Part shown: positions 45,379 to 54,868 of the stretch, piece by piece
How positions within the stretch are numbered: the first letter of the stretch is position 1
How the letters are laid out: every line of letters begins with the position of its first letter
Origin: Chachezhania sediminis
GTDB lineage: Bacteria > Pseudomonadota > Alphaproteobacteria > Rhodobacterales > Rhodobacteraceae
Length of the DNA: 64,000 bases
Direction of reading: 5' to 3'
Assembly (NCBI RefSeq): GCF_009765275.1
Contig: NZ_VOPH01000002.1
Span: forward strand, 1-64,000
The notes under the pieces: model-generated
What the model was told of the DNA's origin: nothing
Database searches by the model: none
The model's input: only the letters and a program-made list of their open reading frames with translations
Made by a program: the position numbers and the translations under genes

Positions 45379-48300
45379 TCACAACCGGCGCATGTCCAGC
45401 GTCAGCGGGAATTCCTCGCTGCGGGCGACATGGCGCGCGGCCATCGGCCCCGGCGTGTGGAAATGGTCGAACCGCGCCAGGCGACGGCCCTCCGCTTCCA
45501 GCTCGTTGATCGGGCGGAATTCATGCGCCCGGCCGCCGCTGTGGGCCACGCGGTAGGTGCAGCCGCCCAGCGACCGGCCCTGTTTCGGATCCACCAGGTC
45601 GAAGACCAACGGCGCATGGGGCGGGATCGTTGGATGCAGGCAGTGCGCCGGCCACCAGGCGCGGAACTTGACGCCCGCGACCCAGGTCTCGTCGTCCACC
45701 TTGGTCAGCGGAATCTCTACCCCGTTCACCGTGGGAATCACGCCCTTCTTCAGGTTCCGGATCGTCACCTGCACCCGTTCAAGCGAACTGTCGACGAAAC
45801 GCGTGGTGCCGCCGATGCTGCCTTCCTCGCCCAGGGTAGGCCAGGGTTCGATGGCGTTGCGGATCTCGATCTCGGTGCCGTCGACATTCGCCTCGCCCGC
45901 GATGGGGAAACGGAAGGCCAGCTGCGCCTTGAACCATTCCGGGTCGAATTCCATGCCCAGATTGGCCGACAGATCCGCCAGCACCGCCTTGAAATCCTCC
46001 CACACGAAATGCGGCAGCAGGAAACGGTCGTGCAGCGTCGTGCCCCAGCGGATCAGCGGTTCGGTGTAAGGCTTTTCCCAGAACCGCGCGATCAGAGCGC
46101 GCAGCACCAGCGCCTGAGCCGAGGCCATACGCGGATGCGGCGGCATCTCGAACCCGCGGAACTCGATCAGGCCCAGCCGGCCGGCGGGACCGTCGGGGGA
46201 ATAGAGTTTGTCGATGCAGATCTCGGCCCGGTGGGTGTTGCCGGTGACATCGACCAGCAGGTTCCGGAACAGCCGGTCGACCAGCCATGCGGGCGCCGAG
46301 GGCGGCGCGGGCAGCTGGGCGAGTGCGATCTCCATCTCATAAAGCGAATCGTGCCGCGCCTCGTCCAGGCGCGGGGCCTGGGACGTGGGTCCGACAAAGA
46401 GGCCCGAGAAGAGGTAGCTGAGCGACGGATGGTTCTGCCAGAACCGGATGATCGAGGCCAGCATGTCCGGCCGGCGCAGGAACGGGCTGTCGGCGGGCGA
46501 CGATCCGCCCATGACGATGTGGTTGCCGCCGCCCGAACCGGTGACCCGCCCATCGACCATGAAGGTCGAGGCATCCAGGCCCACCTGCCGTGCCTCTTCA
46601 TAGATGGCGTCGATGATGTGGACCTGGTCGGTCCAGTTGGTGGCGGGGTGGACGTTCACCTCGATCACGCCGGGATCCGGCGTGACCTTGATCACATTCA
46701 GCCGCGGGTCCTTCGGCGGGGCATAGCCTTCGATATGAATCGGGATGCCCGTTTCCGACGCGGTGTCTTCCAACGCGTTCAGCAGGCCCAGATAGCCTTC
46801 GGTGGAATAAAGCGGCGGCAGGAAGACGTTCAGGATGCCGTTGCGGGGTTCGACCGACAGCGCGGTACGCACATGGCCGCCCACGGGGCTCTCCGGCACC
46901 TCCGGCTCTTCCCACTCGGGTTCTTTCAGGAAATCCTCGATCTCCGGCAGGGGTTCGCCGTTCTTGCGGGCATCCTGCAGCTTTTCCAGGAAGACGCGGC
47001 GGGCCTTGGCCTGGGCGCCTGTCTGGAACTGCGGCGGGGCGCCGAAGCGGCTGGGCAGCGGCGCACGGTAGGTAAAGCTGTCGCGTTCCACCTGGATCGG
47101 GGCCACGCCTTCGGGCAGGTCAGGCAACGCCTCCAGCGGCAGGCGCAGGCCCGCGGCGCTGTCGCCCGGAATCAGGTACAGCCGGCCGCGGCGGGTCTGC
47201 CACAGTTCCGACAGCCACAGCAGGGGCGAGGCTTCGGACTGCGCCTGCTGCAGCGGCAGGACGAAGGCCACCGGATCGTCCAGGTCCTTTTCGAAGACGC
47301 GCACCAGGCGGCGGCGCATTTCCGGGTCGGACACCTTGTTGGTTTCCGGCGTGCTGTTCGACGGCAGGTTTTGTTCGCGCAGCGCGAATTCGACCGGATC
47401 TTCAAAGGCCGGGATCGCATGGGTGCGCGGCACGTCCAGGCGTGCGCACAGCGTCTGGACGAAGACTTGTGCGTCATGCACGTCGGCCGGGCGCCGATCC
47501 GGGTCGGCCTCCAGCGCGATCAGGTCGGGATTGTTCCATAGCGGCGCACCGTCGCCCCGCCAGTGAAGCTCGAACGACCAGCGCGGCAGCTGCTCGCCCG
47601 GATACCACTTGCCCTGCCCGTATTGCAGCACGCCACCGGGCGCGAACCGGTTGCGGAAGCGGCGGATCAGGCGGTCGGCATAGGCCCGTTTCGTCGGTCC
47701 CACGGCCGCGATGGTCCATTCGTCTGCATCGCGGTCGGTGGCGCAGACGAAGGTCGGTTCGCCGCCCACGGTCAGGCGCACGTCGTTCTTTTCCAGCACG
47801 TCGTCGACCGCGCGGCCGGCCGCAAGAATCTGCGTCCAATGGCCCGGCTCCAGCGGCCGGGTCGACCGCGGCGGCTCTGCCAGACGCTGCACTGACATTT
47901 CGAAATCGAAAGACACTTCGCACTTGTCCACTGCCCCAGAAATAGGCGCTGCGGACCGCGGGTTGGGGGTACAGGCCAGCGGAATGTGGCCTTCGCCTGC
48001 AAAAAGACCCGAGGTCGGATCCAGTCCGACCCAGCCCGCGCCGGGCAGATAGACCTCGCACCAGGCGTGCAGATCGGTGAAATCCTTTTCGGGGCCCGAC
48101 GGACCTTCGACCGGTTTGATGTCAGCCGTAAGTTGAATAAGGTATCCCGACACAAACCGCGCGGCATAGCCCAGTTCGCGCAGCATCTCGACCAGCAACC
48201 AGCCGGAATCGCGGCAGGACCCCAACGCCCGGGTCAGCGTTTCCTCGGGCGTTTGCACGCCGGGTTCCATCCGCACGATATACCCGACGGATTGCTGCAC

Positions 48301-48753
48301 ATACTGGTTCATGGCCACGATATAATCGATCGTGGAGCCCTTCTGTTTCGGCGAGGAGGCAATGAAGTCCTTGAATCGCGGCGTCAATTTCGGCTTCACC
48401 ATGTAAGCCTTCAGATCCGCGGCGGTATCGGCGTCATATTTGAAATCGGCTTCCTGCGCGGCTTCCTCCAGGAAGAAATCGAACGGGTTGATCGCCTCCA
48501 GCCGGGCGACGACGTCGATCTCCACTTCCAGGTGGTCGGACTTTTCGGGAAAAACGATTCGCGACAGATAATTGGCAAAGGGATCCTGCTGCCAGTTCAC
48601 GAAATGCTCGCCCGGCGACACGCGCTGGGTGTAGCTCAGGATCTTCGTTCGGGTATGGGGCGCAGGCCGCAGACGGATGATGTGGGGGGCCATGTTGACC
48701 AGCCGGTCATAGCGATAGCGAGTCCGGTGATTAAGTGCGACGTCGATGCTCAT
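45379..48753 (-). CDS. Transglutaminase-like / DUF2126 fusion protein
   Basis: An 1124-residue protein. Residues 1-85 form the bacterial transglutaminase N-domain (LNHRTRYRYDRLVNMAPHIIRLRP), 150-260 the cysteine peptidase-like transglutaminase core with Cys180 (GSCRDSGW), His229 (DLHAWCEVYLPGAGW) and Asp245 (GLDPTSG), and about 320-1115 the DUF2126 region. There is no signal peptide. It is divergent from the ATP-grasp/alpha-E/Anbu operon, 113 bases away. Such proteins are predicted to cleave or transfer peptides in that system; function is unproven. Confidence 0.94.
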   Translation of the reverse strand: MSIDVALNHRTRYRYDRLVNMAPHIIRLRPAPHTRTKILSYTQRVSPGEHFVNWQQDPFANYLSRIVFPEKSDHLEVEIDVVARLEAINPFDFFLEEAAQEADFKYDADTAADLKAYMVKPKLTPRFKDFIASSPKQKGSTIDYIVAMNQYVQQSVGYIVRMEPGVQTPEETLTRALGSCRDSGWLLVEMLRELGYAARFVSGYLIQLTADIKPVEGPSGPEKDFTDLHAWCEVYLPGAGWVGLDPTSGLFAGEGHIPLACTPNPRSAAPISGAVDKCEVSFDFEMSVQRLAEPPRSTRPLEPGHWTQILAAGRAVDDVLEKNDVRLTVGGEPTFVCATDRDADEWTIAAVGPTKRAYADRLIRRFRNRFAPGGVLQYGQGKWYPGEQLPRWSFELHWRGDGAPLWNNPDLIALEADPDRRPADVHDAQVFVQTLCARLDVPRTHAIPAFEDPVEFALREQNLPSNSTPETNKVSDPEMRRRLVRVFEKDLDDPVAFVLPLQQAQSEASPLLWLSELWQTRRGRLYLIPGDSAAGLRLPLEALPDLPEGVAPIQVERDSFTYRAPLPSRFGAPPQFQTGAQAKARRVFLEKLQDARKNGEPLPEIEDFLKEPEWEEPEVPESPVGGHVRTALSVEPRNGILNVFLPPLYSTEGYLGLLNALEDTASETGIPIHIEGYAPPKDPRLNVIKVTPDPGVIEVNVHPATNWTDQVHIIDAIYEEARQVGLDASTFMVDGRVTGSGGGNHIVMGGSSPADSPFLRRPDMLASIIRFWQNHPSLSYLFSGLFVGPTSQAPRLDEARHDSLYEMEIALAQLPAPPSAPAWLVDRLFRNLLVDVTGNTHRAEICIDKLYSPDGPAGRLGLIEFRGFEMPPHPRMASAQALVLRALIARFWEKPYTEPLIRWGTTLHDRFLLPHFVWEDFKAVLADLSANLGMEFDPEWFKAQLAFRFPIAGEANVDGTEIEIRNAIEPWPTLGEEGSIGGTTRFVDSSLERVQVTIRNLKKGVIPTVNGVEIPLTKVDDETWVAGVKFRAWWPAHCLHPTIPPHAPLVFDLVDPKQGRSLGGCTYRVAHSGGRAHEFRPINELEAEGRRLARFDHFHTPGPMAARHVARSEEFPLTLDMRRL

Positions 48754-48866
48754 TCTTTGATCACTACCCCGTTGCGGCCGCTGGCCAGTCGAAAATTTAG
48801 TCGTTCCTGTTCGATCGCCACGACCGTTTCGATTGCCCTAGCCGCTGGCTCTGTTAGCTTCAACTT

Positions 48867-50282
48867 ATGTTTAACGAGATGCTTTCGCAAAGCGGAACGC
48901 GCCCCGAATATGCGCAGATCGAACGCTGGATCGCCGAGGAAGGCGTCGAGGCGTTGATGCAGAGACGCGCAGAGGCCGAGGCCCTGTTCCGAAAAGTGGG
49001 GATCACTTTCGCCGTCTACGGCGAGGGTGGAGACCCCGAACGCCTTATCCCCTTCGACATGATCCCGCGGATCTTTACGGGGTCGGAATGGGATATCGTG
49101 GAACGTGGCTGCATCCAGCGCTGCAAGGCGCTGAATGCGTTCATGGCCGATGTATACGGGCCAAGGGAAATCCTGAAGGCGGGGATCGTGCCGACCGAAC
49201 TGGTCGACAACAATCCGGCGTTCGAGAAGGCGATGATCGGCCTGCGTCCGCCCAAGGATGTCTGGGCGCATATCTGCGGCGTCGACATCGTTCGGACCGG
49301 CCCCGAAGATTTCTTTGTCCTCGAAGACAACTGCCGTACCCCGTCGGGCGTTTCCTACATGCTGGAAACCCGCGAGGTGATGACCCGGATGTTCCCGCAG
49401 CTGTTCCTGGACGGCTCGGTCCGGCCGGTCGATGACTACCCCGAGCTTCTGGCCGATGCCATGGCCTCGGTCGCGCCGCCGATGTGCGACGACACGCCGA
49501 CGCTGGCGATCCTGACGCCGGGCTACTTCAACTCGGCCTATTACGAACATTCCTTCCTGGCCGACCGCATGGGCGTGGAACTAGTCGAAGGACAGGATCT
49601 TTACGTCGACGACGGCCGCGTCTGGATGCGCACCATCCGGGGGCCGGAACGGGTCGACGTGATCTATCGCCGGATCGACGACGCCTTCATCGACCCCGCC
49701 GTCTTCAACCCGGATTCGGTTCTGGGTGTGCGCGGGCTGATGGACGTCTACCGCAACGGCGGGGTGACCATCGTCAACGCGCCGGGCACCGGTGTGGCGG
49801 ACGACAAGGCGACCTATGTCTTCGTGCCGGACATGATCCGCTTCTACCTGGGCGAAGAGCCGATCCTGAAGAACGTGCCGACCTGGCGCTGCTCGCAGCC
49901 GGATGACTGTGCCTACGTCATCGACCACCTGGACGAACTGGTGGTGAAAGAGGTGCACGGGTCCGGCGGCTACGGCATGCTGATCGGGCCCAAGTCGACC
50001 AAGGCGGAACAGGAAATCTTTGCCAAGAAGCTGATGGAAAATCCCGAAGGCTTCATCGCGCAGCCGACGCTGGCGCTGTCGACCTCGCCCGTGCTGGTCG
50101 ACGAAGGGCTGGCACCGCGGCACGTCGACCTGCGGCCCTTCGTGATCTCGGGGACCGAGACCAAGCTGGTGCCGGGCGGGCTGACCCGCGTGGCTTTGCG
50201 CGAAGGCTCTTTGGTGGTGAACTCCAGCCAGGGCGGCGGCGTGAAGGATACCTGGGTACTGAAGGCGGGGCTGGGCGTATGA
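48867..50282 (+). CDS. Circularly permuted ATP-grasp protein
   Basis: A 471-residue member of the circularly permuted ATP-grasp (DUF404/DUF407) family, predicted to form peptide or amide bonds. Recognisable stretches are IPFDMIPRIFTGSEWDIVERGCIQR, the FFVLEDNCRTPSGVSYMLE motif with metal-binding residues, VDVIYRRIDDAFIDP, VVKEVHGSGGYGMLIGP and LRPFVISG. There is no obvious ribosome-binding site before ATG 48867, which lies 113 bases from the divergent transglutaminase gene. The alpha-E gene overlaps its stop. Confidence 0.93.
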   Translation: MFNEMLSQSGTRPEYAQIERWIAEEGVEALMQRRAEAEALFRKVGITFAVYGEGGDPERLIPFDMIPRIFTGSEWDIVERGCIQRCKALNAFMADVYGPREILKAGIVPTELVDNNPAFEKAMIGLRPPKDVWAHICGVDIVRTGPEDFFVLEDNCRTPSGVSYMLETREVMTRMFPQLFLDGSVRPVDDYPELLADAMASVAPPMCDDTPTLAILTPGYFNSAYYEHSFLADRMGVELVEGQDLYVDDGRVWMRTIRGPERVDVIYRRIDDAFIDPAVFNPDSVLGVRGLMDVYRNGGVTIVNAPGTGVADDKATYVFVPDMIRFYLGEEPILKNVPTWRCSQPDDCAYVIDHLDELVVKEVHGSGGYGMLIGPKSTKAEQEIFAKKLMENPEGFIAQPTLALSTSPVLVDEGLAPRHVDLRPFVISGTETKLVPGGLTRVALREGSLVVNSSQGGGVKDTWVLKAGLGV

Positions 50283-51265
50283 CGATGCTAAGCCGCACGG
50301 CAGAAGGCCTGTTCTGGCTGGGCCGCTACATGGAACGGTGCGACAATTTGGGCCGCCTGGTCGAGGCCGGACGCCGGTTCGACCTGACCGGCGCCCAGAT
50401 CGACGCCGACACCAACGAATGGGGCGCGATCCTGATCGCGGCCGGCTGCAGCGGCACCTATCCGGGCGAGGTCAAGAAGGCCACCGGGGAAGAGGCGCTG
50501 CACCACCTGATCCTGGACCCGTCGAACCCATCGTCGGTCCAGGCCTGCTTTGCGCAGGCCCGGGCCAATGCAAGGGCCCAGCGCGGGTCGATCACGCTGG
50601 ATGTCTGGACTGCCGTGAACGACGCCTGGTCGGAAACGCGGCTGTTTTCCGAACGCGACTGCGCGCCCCGGAATCTGCCGTCGACCGTGGACCAGATCCG
50701 CCAGTACACCGCCCGCTTCCGGGGCTGCGTGGAAGGCACGATGCTGCGGGACGAACGCTATCAGTTCCTGCGGCTGGGCCAGTTCGTGGAACGGGCCGAC
50801 GCCACGGCGCGCCTGGTCGACGTGAAGTATCACGTCCTGATGCCGGAGGAGCACCCGGTCGGGTCCGCCATGGACCAGCTGCACTGGAACAACCTGCTGA
50901 TCGCTGCCGGGGCCCGGTCGGCCTATCGCTGGGTCTACCGCGCGCCGGTCCAGGTCCGGCTGGTGATCGACTTCCTGCTGCTGAACCGCCGCAACCCGCG
51001 GTCGTTGCGCCACTGTTTCGACAATATTCTGGCGGAACTGGGCAACCTGCACAGCGAAGGCGCCTATGGCGGCGGGTCGCTGGCAGATGCGATCAATCTG
51101 CGCGACGAGTTGTCCGGGACGGAAGTGGATGTTGTCATCGGCCGCGGTTTGCACGAGTACTTGACCGAGATGATCGTTCGCTCCAACAACCTGGCGATAT
51201 CGATCGGCAGCGATTTCGGCTTCGGCCCGATCCTGACCGACGAGACCCAAGCACAATCGCAGTAG
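50279..51265 (+). CDS. Alpha-E domain protein
   Basis: A 328-residue all-helical protein of the alpha-E (DUF403) family. Recognisable parts are LSRTAEGLFWLGRYMERCDNLGRLVEA, REPDATARLVDVKYHVL-like EDATARLVD (here ERADATARLVDVKYHVL) and ARSAYRWVYRAPVQVRLVIDFLLLNRRNPRSLRHCFDNI. It accompanies circularly permuted ATP-grasp proteins almost everywhere and is presumed to bind or modify the same product. It starts at ATG 50279, overlapping the ATP-grasp stop. Confidence 0.92.
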   Translation: MTMLSRTAEGLFWLGRYMERCDNLGRLVEAGRRFDLTGAQIDADTNEWGAILIAAGCSGTYPGEVKKATGEEALHHLILDPSNPSSVQACFAQARANARAQRGSITLDVWTAVNDAWSETRLFSERDCAPRNLPSTVDQIRQYTARFRGCVEGTMLRDERYQFLRLGQFVERADATARLVDVKYHVLMPEEHPVGSAMDQLHWNNLLIAAGARSAYRWVYRAPVQVRLVIDFLLLNRRNPRSLRHCFDNILAELGNLHSEGAYGGGSLADAINLRDELSGTEVDVVIGRGLHEYLTEMIVRSNNLAISIGSDFGFGPILTDETQAQSQ

Positions 51266-51314
51266 AGCGCGGCCGCCCGGCGGCGCCCTTCTGCGCCGAC
51301 GAGGCCCAAAGACC

Positions 51315-52046
51315 ATGACCTATTGCGTGGCGCTGAAACTGAATGCCGGCCTGATCTGCCTGTCCGACACGCGGACCAATGCCGGCGTCGATAACATCTC
51401 GCGCTACAAGAAGATGTTCACCTGGCGCAATCCGGGTGAACGCGCCATCACCATGATGACCTCCGGCAACCTGGCGATCACCCAGGCGGTGATGTCGCTG
51501 CTGCAGGAAAACATCGACAAGCCGAAACAGGGGATCGAGACGCTGTTTTCCGCCCCGTCCATGTTCCGCGTGGCGGAAATCGTGGGCGATGCAATGCACG
51601 TGGTCCAAAGCCGCTACGGCCCGTCGCTGGCCTCGCGCGGGGAAAGCTCGGAATCCTCGATCATCTGTGCCGGGCAGCGGGCCGGCGGGCAGCTGCGGCT
51701 GTTCATGATCTATTCGGCCGGGAATTTCATCGAAGCGACGGACGACACGCCCTTCTTCCAGATCGGTGAACACAAGTACGGCAAGCCGATCCTGGACCGG
51801 GTGATCACGCCGGAAACGCCGCTGGACGACGGGATACTGGCCACGCTTCTGTCGATGGATTCGACCCTGCGGTCGAACCTGTCGGTCGGCATGCCGCTGG
51901 ACCTGACGGTGCAGCGCCGCGGGGTCTTCGACTTCGATCAGCAGCGCCGGATCGAACCCGACGACAAGGGCTTTCAGGCGCTGTCGCAAAGCTGGTCCGA
52001 CGCGCTGCGAAACGCCTTCACCAACATGCGGGAAGTGTTTCAGTAA
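51315..52046 (+). CDS. Anbu-type proteasome-like peptidase
   Basis: A 243-residue Ntn-hydrolase of the Anbu family. After Met removal Thr2 is the likely nucleophile (MTYCVALKLNAGLICLSDTRTNAG, with Asp18 and Lys32/33 of the active-site set in DTRTNAGVDNISRYKK). The rest, for example GRGESSESSIICAGQ-like (SRGESSESSIICAGQ) and YGKPILDRVITPETPLDDG, matches Anbu. Anbu forms open rings or helices related to the proteasome beta subunit. It follows alpha-E by 49 bases, so all three genes form one operon. Substrates are unknown. Confidence 0.92.
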   Translation: MTYCVALKLNAGLICLSDTRTNAGVDNISRYKKMFTWRNPGERAITMMTSGNLAITQAVMSLLQENIDKPKQGIETLFSAPSMFRVAEIVGDAMHVVQSRYGPSLASRGESSESSIICAGQRAGGQLRLFMIYSAGNFIEATDDTPFFQIGEHKYGKPILDRVITPETPLDDGILATLLSMDSTLRSNLSVGMPLDLTVQRRGVFDFDQQRRIEPDDKGFQALSQSWSDALRNAFTNMREVFQ

Positions 52047-52074
52047 CCCTTCCCGGGCAGGACCGGACACGAAG

Positions 52075-52104
52075 ACGCCCCCGCCTTCGGGGGCGTTTGC
52101 TTTT
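52075..52104 (+). terminator. Terminator after the Anbu operon
   Basis: ACGCCCCCG-CCTT-CGGGGGCGT (52075-52096) is a perfect 9-bp stem followed by TTGCTTTT. It lies 28 bases after the Anbu gene stop. Confidence 0.88.
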
Positions 52105-52454
52105 CAGGGGCCCTTGTCCCGCCGGCCAATCACCGACACCGGGCGGCGCAGGATGGGCGACGTCCGCGACCCGGCGGTCGCAGGAGTCGCAGGATCGGAT
52201 CGCGGGCCTTCTTCGATACGGCCCGGGGAGAGCGGGCGCGGGCACAAAGGGTGCGCTTGCGCCAGCCTGCACAATTCTTGCGAAACGGGACCCAGCCCCG
52301 CCACAAGCCCGGACGCTGTATGCGTCGGACCTGACCATGATCGCCCGGATGACGATCCTGAAGCTGCTGCCTTACGGTTCGCACGGCATCGGGGCGGCAT
52401 CACACCCGGCCGCTATCCTTCCTGCAATGGCACGGAACGCCCAGCTTTGCAGCC
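52105..52454. other. Convergent intergenic region, no gene seen
   Basis: These 350 bases between the Anbu terminator and the glycosyltransferase stop contain no frame with coding character on either strand and no recognisable RNA. A direct repeat GTCGCAGGA (52178, 52187) is the only visible pattern. Confidence 0.5.
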
Positions 52455-54866
52455 TCAGCCCTTGGGATCCGGCACGTTGAAGAAGTACTGCTTCGGCAAT
52501 GCCTCCTGCAGGGCTTCGTCCGGGATCACGTCGGGGCCGGCCGCGAATACCGCCGCCCCGAAATGGCGCAGGCGCGTAGACAGGCGCCGCAAACGTTCGC
52601 CCGTTATTCCGGCGTAAAGGCCAGCGTATTCGCCATCGGCCTTCAACTCCGCAATCCGAGCCCGGTGCGCGGCGACGCAGGCCCGGTGGGCCGCCGCGAT
52701 TTCGGGATCGGCCATCAGGCGGGCGTGTTCCGCCCTCATCCCCGGCAGGTTCCGCTGGATCGACAAGTCTTGCTCGGCATTGTTGTTCATGCGGAACCAG
52801 TAGTGCAGGCCCTGGTCCCGCGCGACATGGTTCACCCGGCCGCGGTCGCGTTTGACCAGGAAACTTTCGGCCGACCGCAGGGCATAGTGGTTCAGCGTCA
52901 CCAGGTCATAGCCCACGGTCTGCAGGCTGGACCGCCAGGCATTGCGCAGTTCGCTTTTCGGCATCGGCTTGCCGGATCCGTTGACCCAGCGCACCTGCGC
53001 TGCAAGTTCCGGGTTCAGGCCCTTGGGACGGTGGACCCCCAGCTTGCGGAACAGACCCTGATTGCGGTGCAGGGTCTTGAAGCCCCAGGCCTGGTGCGGC
53101 ACCCGGATCAGCTTTGGCGCGCAGCGGGTGAACTGTTCGGTCACGAAGGCGTCGCGATAGGGCGCCACGTCGGCATTCCCGAACAGCCGCCAGGTCATCG
53201 AGATCAAGTTGGCATCCGGCACCGCGGCGAACAGGTCGTCCAGGTGCCCGCGCCCGACATGGATGTTGATGAACTCGTCTACGTCCATCGACAGGACCCA
53301 GCCCGCGTTCTCAACGACAGGCTCGCGATCCGCGGCGGCCAGCGCCGTCTGCTGGGGCTTGGTGCCGCCGGTCTGTCGAAACGGGTTGTCGCGGCGCTGG
53401 ACCAGGCCCCTGGCCTGCAGCAGGTCCAGGAATGTGTCGGTCCCGTCGGTGCAGTCGTTGGTATAGACCAGCACGTCGTCCACGCCGATGGACCGGTGAT
53501 AGGCCAGCCATTCCAGGATGAAGGGACCTTCGTTCTTCATGCAGGTGACGATCACGACCCGGCCCCGGGCCTGCGGCACCGCCGGGACTTCGGGGTACGC
53601 CGGGGCCTCCGGCATGCGCTGGGGACTGGCGCCCAGCGCCCCGGCCAGGCGCAGCAGGTCCGGCGTCTCGGTCAGGCAGGATTTCGGCACGAGACGCGAG
53701 ACCTTGCCGCCCAGCCGGTCGGTCCCGTCGAAACGCAGCGCCATGCAGCGGTAGAATCGGAAGGTCTGGCGGACGGCACCGACACCCAGCACCCGGGTCA
53801 GCAGCAGCGTGGCGCCATCGGGCAGCCGGTCCGGCACGATGCACCAGCGCCGGTGATGAGAGATGCGGTCGAAGCGGCGGCAGATATGGTCGCCGAAGCC
53901 GGCGGGCCGTCCCTTGCGCAATCCCCAAGGATAGGCGCGTTCCCCGGCCAGAAGAACCGCGCCCTTGTCCGATCGTCGGGCCGCGTCGAAAACCGTGGCC
54001 GGCAGGACCTGCAGGCCGTCGTCGCCGGCCCGGACCAGCCCATCCTCCGGCAGGGGCAGGATGTCGTGCATGTCTATGTTCATCACCGCCGCGGCCTGCG
54101 ACAGGAAGCGGTGGCGGACGATCTCGAAGACCGAAACGACCCCCAGCGGCGCGGTCCATGGATCGGCACCGGGCGGCTTCATCCTGTCCTTGCCGGGTGC
54201 GTCGGGGGCAAGGTAGGGATGCGCCTCGGGGCCCGTCCGGGGCTTGCCCAGGGGCAGGTCCGACGACAGCGACAGAAGCATCAGCCCGTTGGACCGCGCA
54301 CCGTCCGCGCCGGCCAGCAGGACGTCGCCGTCCAGCGCCTGTGCCAGGTCCCGGGCAAAGGCTTCGGCTTCGGCCGGGGGGGCACGGTCGACCATGACCA
54401 CGCCCTGCACCCCGTGACGGGCGTGATGCCACATCACCCAGTCCCGCACCGTGGCCAGGCTTTCGCCGTTGCGTTCCGCAATCACGCAGTCCCGCCCGGC
54501 GAAAAGATCCGGTTCGGCGCGCGAGGTCGGGATCGGCCGGTCGACGCCGTGCAACGGGTAATGCGCAGCCTGGGCCGCCGACACCTGAAGGGTCACCACG
54601 ATTCCGCCGCCCATGCCGCGGCGCCCCAGTTCGTGTTGGGGCGGCGTTGCGGGCAGAACGGCGAATTCCGTGCCCGCCGGAAGGTACAACTGCACCAGAT
54701 CCTGGCCCGGCACATCGGACGGCAGGCGCAGGGCCTCGGTCACGTGAAGCTGCCCCCCGTCCGGCGTGGGCACGGGCCAGCCGGCCAGCCTGCGCACGGC
54801 GATCGCATCGGCCACGTGCCCGGGGTCCTGCCCGGCCCGGCCCGGATGAAGCGGTTCTTTCGTCAT
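52455..54866 (-). CDS. Large protein with C-terminal family-2-like glycosyltransferase domain
   Basis: An 803-residue protein. The C-terminal half (about 430-730) is a GT-A glycosyltransferase of the Glyco_tranf_2_4/GT92-like kind: VVIVTCMKNEGPFILEWLAYHRSIGVDDVLVYTNDCTDGT and the DxD motif in VLSMDVDEFINIH, then FGFKTLHRN-like AWGFKTLHRNQG. The N-terminal 400 residues are unassigned but contain an isolated VRDWVMWHHARHGVQGVVMVDRA, a second GT-like signature (cf. LxEWLxYHxxxGV), so it may have a degenerate repeat. No membrane segment is seen. It starts 2 bases after the preceding gene on the same strand and probably modifies a surface glycan or protein. Confidence 0.85.
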   Translation of the reverse strand: MTKEPLHPGRAGQDPGHVADAIAVRRLAGWPVPTPDGGQLHVTEALRLPSDVPGQDLVQLYLPAGTEFAVLPATPPQHELGRRGMGGGIVVTLQVSAAQAAHYPLHGVDRPIPTSRAEPDLFAGRDCVIAERNGESLATVRDWVMWHHARHGVQGVVMVDRAPPAEAEAFARDLAQALDGDVLLAGADGARSNGLMLLSLSSDLPLGKPRTGPEAHPYLAPDAPGKDRMKPPGADPWTAPLGVVSVFEIVRHRFLSQAAAVMNIDMHDILPLPEDGLVRAGDDGLQVLPATVFDAARRSDKGAVLLAGERAYPWGLRKGRPAGFGDHICRRFDRISHHRRWCIVPDRLPDGATLLLTRVLGVGAVRQTFRFYRCMALRFDGTDRLGGKVSRLVPKSCLTETPDLLRLAGALGASPQRMPEAPAYPEVPAVPQARGRVVIVTCMKNEGPFILEWLAYHRSIGVDDVLVYTNDCTDGTDTFLDLLQARGLVQRRDNPFRQTGGTKPQQTALAAADREPVVENAGWVLSMDVDEFINIHVGRGHLDDLFAAVPDANLISMTWRLFGNADVAPYRDAFVTEQFTRCAPKLIRVPHQAWGFKTLHRNQGLFRKLGVHRPKGLNPELAAQVRWVNGSGKPMPKSELRNAWRSSLQTVGYDLVTLNHYALRSAESFLVKRDRGRVNHVARDQGLHYWFRMNNNAEQDLSIQRNLPGMRAEHARLMADPEIAAAHRACVAAHRARIAELKADGEYAGLYAGITGERLRRLSTRLRHFGAAVFAAGPDVIPDEALQEALPKQYFFNVPDPKG

Positions 54867-54868
54867 GG

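Noticed and set aside
52097-52617. Frames in the gap after the Anbu terminator
   Set aside because: They begin in the terminator or run antisense into the glycosyltransferase and lack coding character.
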